DNA of 34,220 nucleotides from JBEIVB01 sp040374085 (lineage in GTDB: Bacteria; Bacteroidota; Bacteroidia; UBA4408): positions 1 to 34,220 of the forward strand of contig JBEIVB010000018.1 of NCBI GenBank assembly GCA_040374085.1, in the 5' to 3' direction. The translations under genes were made by a program, and so were the position numbers. The first letter of the stretch is position 1; the number at the start of each line of letters is the position of its first letter. Of the stretch, positions 29,317 to 34,220 are shown piece after piece. The notes beneath the pieces are model-generated. The model ran no database searches and was not told the DNA's origin. It worked only from the letters and a program-made list of their open reading frames with translations.

Positions 29317-31305
29317 TCATTCACCGATTGTTTCGGCTTCTTCCGGTTCTTCTACCTGGAGGGTGTCTATAGGTTGCTTCAGCCGGAAGCGGGCATCTCC
29401 CAATAGTGATATGGCGGGCTGCATGGCTTCTCGCTGCTCGGGCAGGATGATTTCGCGGCGTACCAGGTGACCGGAAATGAGTCGGAAGAAACTGGCGGTG
29501 TAGGGTTTCAGTTTTCCACTTTCATCGAAGAGGTAGGCAAACCATTTTGGGCGGGGAATGATCATGGCCAGGAATATGCTCTCTTCAAGGCAAAGTTCCC
29601 CCGGCTTTTTGTTGAAGTAATAACGGCTTGCCGGACCAATGCCGTAGATGCCCGGACCCCACTCAATGATGTTTAGATACACTTCCAGCATGCGGTCTTT
29701 TGAAACCAGACGGTTGTGCTCCATCATCCAAACAATGAGCGCTTCTTCCAGTTTCCGTGCAATGGTTTTGTTGCGGGTTAAGAACACGTTTTTCACCAGC
29801 TGCATGCTAATAGTGCTCCCGCCTCTTTTGAATCGTTTCTCCTTGAAATTGGTGGCGATGCTTTTTCTGAAGGCTTTCTCGTTGAATCCTTGATGCCAGT
29901 AAAAATCCCCATCCTCGCTGCACAGAACCGCATTTTTCAGGTAAACCGAAACGTCGTCTAAATGAACAAAATCGGGGTTTTGAGGGCCAACCTCGAAGGA
30001 AGCTGCAGGAATCCCCTTCTCATAAGCGGTGTAGGCAAAGTCGCCGTTGAGTTTTTCAAAGTTGCCATTCCCGTAATGCCTCACGCGAAACTTTTTTGCG
30101 TCTAAACGAGAATCGAATACCACAGAATCGGGCAAGGATTCATCCAACGAGAACTTCAGCTTGTAGGCCATACTGCCGGAAGTTTGAATGCCTTCAAATG
30201 TTTGAAAAAGGCCACTGGGCAAAGAGGAGAAGAAAGATTGGGCTTGGGTTTGGGGAATGTTAACGTGAACCGCAAGGGAGCGGCTGGGTTGGGTTTGGAA
30301 TCGGAGGTAGGGGATGATCTTTATGGCGTTCAGGGTGCAATTTGTGGCGCTGTCTATTGAAACAAATCCCTCACCCAAATCGAGGGTAAAATTTACGCCA
30401 GCTTGCCGAATGCTCACATCTTTGGGTGATAGCCGCCAATGATTTAAGCTTAGGTTGCGGACAGAGGCGCTGCCTTTCAAACGAAGTGCACCTTGCTCAA
30501 AATCAGCAGAAGCAAGAGAGACATCTAATTGGCTCAATCCCAGTTTCAAATTGTAGAGGGTGTGCAGCAGGGGTAAAAAAACCTCCGATTTGCCTTTCGC
30601 TTTCAACTCCAGTTGGGCCATTCTTTTGTCCCGATCGAGTGCCAGATTAAACAGCCAGTTGCTTGTAATGCCTTCTTCCTGAACAATAAGGTTTGTGGAG
30701 ATGCGATCGTTTTTGTTTTCGAGCAAAGGCAGGCTAATGGAGCTGGCTGCGGTATCGGCCAGGTAGTGAAAGAAGGCCTTAGAAATGCGCAAATGTTTTG
30801 GAATGCCATAAAAAACCCGGTCGAGCAACCGATCCGCCAAGTCTCCATAATCTAAGCGGTTAGAGGACTGGGCAGTGCTGGTTTGGGATTTGGGTTTTGA
30901 TAAGAAACGACTGATGTTGTCTCGCCCCTTAGATCGATTTATCTTGAGTATGGGATGATTTACCTCTAAATAATCAAGACGTACCCTACCAAGAAGAAGG
31001 GGTAATAGTTTCAAATCCGCTCTCAGAGTATCGAGCTTTACTAGGGTATCCAATCCCGGCGATTGAATCGAAAGACCTTTTATGAAGATGCCGCTGAGGC
31101 CGGTGAATCGAGATTCGTTTACAACCAATGAAGCATTGTATCGCTTTGCAAACGTGGCTGATTTTTTTTCGATTGCCCAATGCAGAAGCACGTTTCGGCT
31201 TGCAAAAAGAACCAGAATGAGTAAGACAAGTAAGATGCCAATCCTTTTCAGCCAAGGGCTTTTTCGCCAGGAGTTATCGGGGTTGGAAAAGGTACGTTTT
31301 GCCAC
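29317..31305 (-). CDS. AsmA-like domain fused to GT51 peptidoglycan transglycosylase
   Basis: A 662-residue inner membrane protein. One N-terminal transmembrane helix (about 19-41) is followed by a long AsmA-like periplasmic region (about 50-430: SGIFIKGLSIQSPGLDTLVKLDTLRADLKLLPLL, GALRLKGSASVRNLSL). Then comes a glycosyltransferase 51 domain (about 450-600) with the catalytic Glu in CSEDGDFYWHQGF (about 463), GGSTISMQLVKN, RKLEEALIVWMME and the EVYLNIIEWGPGIYGIGPASRYYF motif. There is no transpeptidase domain, so it is a monofunctional glycan-strand polymerase attached to an AsmA-type module instead of the short MtgA form. It lies 6 bp after a lipoprotein gene in a cluster headed by a GT9 enzyme, pointing to cell wall and outer membrane assembly. 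Confidence 0.9.
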   Translation of the reverse strand: MAKRTFSNPDNSWRKSPWLKRIGILLVLLILVLFASRNVLLHWAIEKKSATFAKRYNASLVVNESRFTGLSGIFIKGLSIQSPGLDTLVKLDTLRADLKLLPLLLGRVRLDYLEVNHPILKINRSKGRDNISRFLSKPKSQTSTAQSSNRLDYGDLADRLLDRVFYGIPKHLRISKAFFHYLADTAASSISLPLLENKNDRISTNLIVQEEGITSNWLFNLALDRDKRMAQLELKAKGKSEVFLPLLHTLYNLKLGLSQLDVSLASADFEQGALRLKGSASVRNLSLNHWRLSPKDVSIRQAGVNFTLDLGEGFVSIDSATNCTLNAIKIIPYLRFQTQPSRSLAVHVNIPQTQAQSFFSSLPSGLFQTFEGIQTSGSMAYKLKFSLDESLPDSVVFDSRLDAKKFRVRHYGNGNFEKLNGDFAYTAYEKGIPAASFEVGPQNPDFVHLDDVSVYLKNAVLCSEDGDFYWHQGFNEKAFRKSIATNFKEKRFKRGGSTISMQLVKNVFLTRNKTIARKLEEALIVWMMEHNRLVSKDRMLEVYLNIIEWGPGIYGIGPASRYYFNKKPGELCLEESIFLAMIIPRPKWFAYLFDESGKLKPYTASFFRLISGHLVRREIILPEQREAMQPAISLLGDARFRLKQPIDTLQVEEPEEAETIGE

Positions 31306-31311
31306 CGGTAA

Positions 31312-32475
31312 CTACCGTTTCCTAAACAGCATGAGATTGCTTTCGTTCTGCTTGTAATCGTAGCCAATACCAAATGGAAGAGGTTTTGGCTTCTCGGTTT
31401 GATAGGCCTGTTTTAAGTCCCCCTGAAATTTGTTTCGAAAAAGAGGAATGGGCCTATCGTAGGTTCCATAAAATGTCCGAGTCCATGAAGAATCTATGAA
31501 GCGAAGCGGCATGCCTGAATCGTCCTGAAGTATGGTTCCACTTTTGGCTAGAATGGTTTTACGCAAAGTGGAAAAGTTATCCAAATGAAGGAGGTAGCTG
31601 GCCGATTTCATGTAGGTGTTTACTCCATTTGGGAGTCGCTTTAGAAAGGCCATAAAACAAGTATTTTGTTGTAATGCCGGATCGGAAATGTCCAAAGAAA
31701 AGTAGGTTAGTTTCTTCTTCTCGCCCGATTTCCCATCCTTAAAATCAATCTGAATTCCGGAAACGGCGCATGTGCTGTTGTCGCCGGCAACGCATTCTCC
31801 GTTCTCGTTCATGACCACTGCCTCAATGTTTTCGATGCGATTTCCGGTGCGCTGCATGAACAGACTGATGAGGTGCACGGCCCCATCGAGTTGTTTTTGA
31901 ACCAGGTCAACCTTCATGCTGTTGGTGCGAAAAAAGGAAAAGTTAAGCACCGACCAGAGGGAACGCTCCACCAAACCAAAATACACACCAGCGGTATCTG
32001 CCAAGATTTCGGAATCGTTTGGCAGGTGGCCCGGAGCCTCTAAGGCCATCATGTATATTTCTGAAACATTTGGGAAGAAGGTGTATGCGTTGAGAAAATC
32101 TGGCCCGGAAAAAGGATAAAACAACACGCTTGACCTTGGATTCACTGGAGCAAGCTCTGCTTGTTGCCACACCCTCATTTTGCTCAAACGCGTGCTGTCG
32201 AGTTTAAAAAATCGGGCATCCATGGTTGCGGAGTAAGCCCTCCATGCTGGTCTTTGCGTTATCTCTTTCCACTTGCTGCCCTTGGGTGAAATTCCGGCCA
32301 GAACCTGGGCTTTAACCTGAAGGTCTTCGGAGACACTGTCTGTTTGATTGGGTGTGGTGGTAACAGCAACAGAATCCGTGGGGGCCTTCACGGAGCTTTT
32401 GGGGTTGGATGTACATCCAAACAAAAGCGTTGCGGTAAGCAACCCTGCGGTGGCTGCTTGAATGATTCTCTGCAT
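31312..32475 (-). CDS. Lipoprotein of unknown function
   Basis: A 387-residue lipoprotein. Starting at the ATG at 32475, the signal peptide MQRIIQAATAGLLTATLLFGC ends at a lipobox LFGC (Cys21); the seven codons upstream are not needed. A Ser/Thr/Pro/Val-rich tether (about 22-50) precedes a compact domain (WRAYSATMDARFFKLDSTRLSKMRVWQQAEL.., FYPFSGPDFLNAYTFFPNVSEIYMMALEAPG) that I cannot assign to a named family. Segments such as VLFYPFSGPDFLNAYTFFP recur, to my recollection, in uncharacterised Bacteroidota proteins. It sits 50 bp after the GT9 gene and 6 bp before the AsmA-GT51 gene, so it probably works in the same envelope process. Confidence 0.78.
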   Translation of the reverse strand: MQRIIQAATAGLLTATLLFGCTSNPKSSVKAPTDSVAVTTTPNQTDSVSEDLQVKAQVLAGISPKGSKWKEITQRPAWRAYSATMDARFFKLDSTRLSKMRVWQQAELAPVNPRSSVLFYPFSGPDFLNAYTFFPNVSEIYMMALEAPGHLPNDSEILADTAGVYFGLVERSLWSVLNFSFFRTNSMKVDLVQKQLDGAVHLISLFMQRTGNRIENIEAVVMNENGECVAGDNSTCAVSGIQIDFKDGKSGEKKKLTYFSLDISDPALQQNTCFMAFLKRLPNGVNTYMKSASYLLHLDNFSTLRKTILAKSGTILQDDSGMPLRFIDSSWTRTFYGTYDRPIPLFRNKFQGDLKQAYQTEKPKPLPFGIGYDYKQNESNLMLFRKR

Positions 32476-32525
32476 TGCTAAAAAATGGGAATGCAAAGAT
32501 GGGAATTTACCCTTAAGCCCATGCG

Positions 32526-33521
32526 TTAGTTGGACTCTAATGTCTTCATGAGGGCTTCAAGGATAACCTCGGGCTTGAGGCTCTCCATGCACTGAAAATG
32601 TTTTTTTGGACACGCCTGGTAACCGATTTTCGTGCAGGGGCGGCAGTTTACCGAGGTGTTTTCCACAATGGCTATTCGGTGGTTGTTTTTCGGTTCATAG
32701 GGCCACATGCCAAAGGCGGGCACGGTATTTCCCCATACAGAAACGATGGGTTTTTGGAATGCAGCTGCTATGTGCATGAGCCCGGTATCATTGGATATCA
32801 CGCCCAAAGCTTGCTGAACGAGCGATGCGCTCTGAAGTATGGTGAACATTCCGGCTGCATTGTAAGCCTTAGCTCCTATGGCTTGTACCAGGGCATCTCC
32901 GCGCTCTTTGTCTTCTGTTCCGCCCATGAACACAATTGGGAAAGGAGACTTTTGTCCTATACTGAGCCAGTGACGATCGGGCAGACGTTTTGTGAAATGG
33001 GCCGCTCCAATTGCGCATGCAACAAATCCGTTGCGGTGAGAGGTTGGAAGGGCTTCAATGGGAACCAGCGCATGCCGGGGAAGGAACAGATCCAAACCCT
33101 GGTCGTCATTTTTCACGCCAAATGTTTCCAATGCATCCAGATAACGATCTACAATGTGCACGGCAGGCAGGGCGCGCATTTTCAAACGCACATGCAGCCA
33201 TTTGCGGAAATTGAGTTTGTGGAAGGTGAATACCAGCCCATTCAATCGCATTTTCAACAGGGCTGATCGCAGATTTTTGTGCAGGTCGATTAAGTAAGTG
33301 TGGTTGGCTTCTTTTAAATCCGGCAATACTTCGCCGATGTCTCGCTTAAAGGTGTAAATCCGATTCAGGTGAGGGTTGTGCTGAACCAAAGGCGCAAAGG
33401 GCTCCCGGGTGAGGAAGTCTATCTGCGCGTTCGGAAATTTTGCTCTTAGGCAGCGAATAACCGGCGAGGTCAGGACAACATCACCAATGGAACTGAAGCG
33501 AATGAGTAAAAAGGAAGGCAT
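32526..33521 (-). CDS. Glycosyltransferase family 9 (heptosyltransferase-like)
   Basis: A 331-residue GT9 enzyme related to ADP-heptose:lipopolysaccharide heptosyltransferases, which add sugars to the lipopolysaccharide core on the cytosolic face of the inner membrane. The start FLLIRFSSIGDVVLTSPVIRCLRAKFP is the classic GT9 N-terminus; the sugar-nucleotide side has FMGGTEDKE, a VISNDTGLMHIAAAFQKPIVSVWGNT motif and a Cys-containing end (NCRPCTKIGYQACPKKHFQCM) typical of the family. The donor sugar cannot be read from the sequence. It is the first gene of the three-gene envelope cluster. A TACCTTAG box lies 6 nt before the ATG, similar to other near-leaderless promoters here. Confidence 0.92.
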   Translation of the reverse strand: MPSFLLIRFSSIGDVVLTSPVIRCLRAKFPNAQIDFLTREPFAPLVQHNPHLNRIYTFKRDIGEVLPDLKEANHTYLIDLHKNLRSALLKMRLNGLVFTFHKLNFRKWLHVRLKMRALPAVHIVDRYLDALETFGVKNDDQGLDLFLPRHALVPIEALPTSHRNGFVACAIGAAHFTKRLPDRHWLSIGQKSPFPIVFMGGTEDKERGDALVQAIGAKAYNAAGMFTILQSASLVQQALGVISNDTGLMHIAAAFQKPIVSVWGNTVPAFGMWPYEPKNNHRIAIVENTSVNCRPCTKIGYQACPKKHFQCMESLKPEVILEALMKTLESN

Positions 33522-33647
33522 GCGAAGCTAAGGTAAGTGTAATTAATCATTGTGATTTGGCTCTTCTGAAATTCCTTCTGGAAAAATGCAAAGATGGATG
33601 TCAAAAAGTCGAGCCATCCGAAAAAAATATAGCCCCAACGTCATATT

Positions 33648-33655
33648 TATTTTTG
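33648..33655 (+). promoter_or_regulatory. Candidate -7 element (TATTTTTG) upstream of the decayed gene
   Basis: A perfect TAnnTTTG match about 60 nt upstream of the ATG that would have started the decayed plus-strand gene. No -33 TTG at the right spacing. The remainder of 33522-33715 is AT-rich and shows no supported gene. Confidence 0.25.
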
Positions 33656-33715
33656 GTTTTTTATGTTGGCATTTGAGTTGGGACGATCGGCCCCAAAAAC
33701 CTAAAAACAATGCCC

Positions 33716-34151
33716 ATGAGCACACAAATTTCACCTCGCCCGCTCATCCGCACTGTGCAGCATCGTCCTGGGTTTCTGTTCGTCTGTTGTGGTGAGCGGA
33801 GTGACCTTCTCCCAAGCAGATGACCTTTTGCGGGCGAATGCCACGGAAATTCCGGATGCATACTGGGTAGAACTTCTTGCTTCTGGTTTCAACAAAGATG
33901 CGTTTGAGGTAAAGGAGGTGGGGAAACGAATGAACGTATAGGCAACATCTTCGCGCAAAAGCTCAGAAAAAGAACAAACCGATTTGTACGTGGAGTTTGA
34001 GGTGCGTTCGTTGGAGCGCATTTTTGAATTGCCCGAAGATCTTGAGGCTTCGTGTATTTACGTTCACCATGAAGGTGGTATTTTGCACCGAATATTTTCT
34101 AGGAAAAAGAGTCCTCGCGGCGATCTGTGTCAGCGCATGGAGGTAAAGTAA
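33716..34151 (+). pseudogene. Decayed gene for a small secreted protein
   Basis: One frame reads like protein from 33720 to the TAA at 34149-34151. A secretion-signal-like stretch (HLARSSALCSIVLGFCS, then VVVSGVTFSQ, cleavage before Gln as often in Bacteroidota) is followed by ADDLLRANATEIPDAYW, then an in-frame TAG at 33939, then a further 69 sense codons (QTDLYVEFEVRSLERIFELP.. to MEVK). The ATG at 33716 lies one base out of frame, and that frame stops after about 35 codons. A frameshift at about 33719 plus a nonsense codon would explain both. No family recognised. Alternatives: two tiny genes, or sequence errors. Minus-strand open frames here look like antisense shadows. Confidence 0.45.
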
Positions 34152-34167
34152 TCTCACCTCCGAAACG

Positions 34168-34192
34168 GGCAATGCTTGGGCCCTGCCTTTTT
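34168..34192 (+). terminator. Weak possible terminator after the decayed gene
   Basis: GGCA (34168-34171) and TGCC (34184-34187) followed by TTTTT lie 17 nt after the TAA of the decayed gene. The 4-bp stem is marginal. Confidence 0.2.
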
Positions 34193-34220
34193 CGTTTCTT
34201 TGGGCCATACATTCACACAT

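Noticed and set aside
33543..33734. 63-codon minus-strand frame with a hydrophobic, lipoprotein-like start
   Set aside because: No proper lipobox, AT-rich intergenic setting and no continuation of protein-like sequence.
33731..34021. 96-codon minus-strand frame
   Set aside because: Antisense to the better protein-like plus-strand frame; composition (Ser/Thr/Arg-rich, no motif) is typical of a shadow.
33963..34220. 85-codon minus-strand frame reaching the right edge
   Set aside because: Antisense to the decayed gene and without recognisable features; cannot be supported from the visible part.
1..34220. tRNA, rRNA, CRISPR, insertion sequences, prophage or integrase genes
   Set aside because: Looked for in gaps and frames by eye; no cloverleaf, direct-repeat array, transposase or integrase motif was found.

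Overview
The window looks like chromosomal core sequence from a member of the Bacteroidota, most likely a flavobacterium-like lineage. This rests on gene content: a PorP/SprF protein next to a type B (CHU_C-type) type IX secretion cargo, the gliding lipoprotein GldH, an OmpA/PD40 protein, the futalosine menaquinone enzyme MqnE, a Bacteroidota-type ParE, a cysteine-rich PSP1 (RicT-like) protein and a geranylgeranylglyceryl phosphate synthase family member. Several genes also have TAnnTTTG-like -7 elements, the Bacteroidota promoter style. I see no rRNA, tRNA, CRISPR array, transposase, integrase or phage gene. Genes are densely packed, with many ATGA, GTGA or TAATG overlaps.

Layout. (1) 1-6228, minus strand: CBS-domain protein, nadK, queE, an OmpA/PD40 envelope protein, mqnE and a partial conserved protein running off the left edge. 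(2) 6344-7868, plus strand: pdxJ and an alpha/beta hydrolase, ending inside the tail of the convergent pfkA (7857-8843). (3) 8992-14971, plus strand: a tight five-gene run of RelA/SpoT, Fur family, STAS protein, purA and an OstA/LptA-like protein. (4) 15243-17087: parE. (5) 17163-20125: a secreted type B T9SS protein with SprB-like repeats and its PorP/SprF partner. (6) 20183-23223: a DtxR/MntR regulator with a candidate operator, an Nramp transporter fused to a universal stress domain, and a NadR-type kinase. (7) 23283-26144: ricT-like gene, gldH, GGGPS-family gene and yqeY. (8) 29141-26141, minus strand: ECF sigma factor, a protein joining an anti-sigma-like N-terminus and transmembrane helix to an outer-membrane-type barrel, and a lipoprotein. 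(9) 33521-29317, minus strand: GT9 glycosyltransferase, a lipoprotein and an AsmA-like/GT51 transglycosylase fusion. (10) 33522-34220: no intact gene, but a recognisable decayed gene at about 33716-34151.

How the genes fit together. Envelope building and surface secretion dominate: OstA, GldH, PorP/SprF, the T9SS cargo, the OmpA/PD40 protein, GT9, GT51 and the sigma/barrel/lipoprotein set. They are interleaved with cofactor and nucleotide metabolism (nadK, NadR-like, pdxJ, mqnE, queE, purA) and stress control (RelA/SpoT, Fur, MntR, STAS).

The least ordinary parts are the sigma/anti-sigma-barrel/lipoprotein operon, the Nramp-USP fusion with a NadR-like kinase, the 9-bp repeat that is both the ricT 3' end and a ladder of gldH start codons, the AsmA-GT51 fusion, and an Asn in place of the usual Asp in the PFK GGDG loop. 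All family assignments come from reading motifs in the translated sequence; no database search was run.
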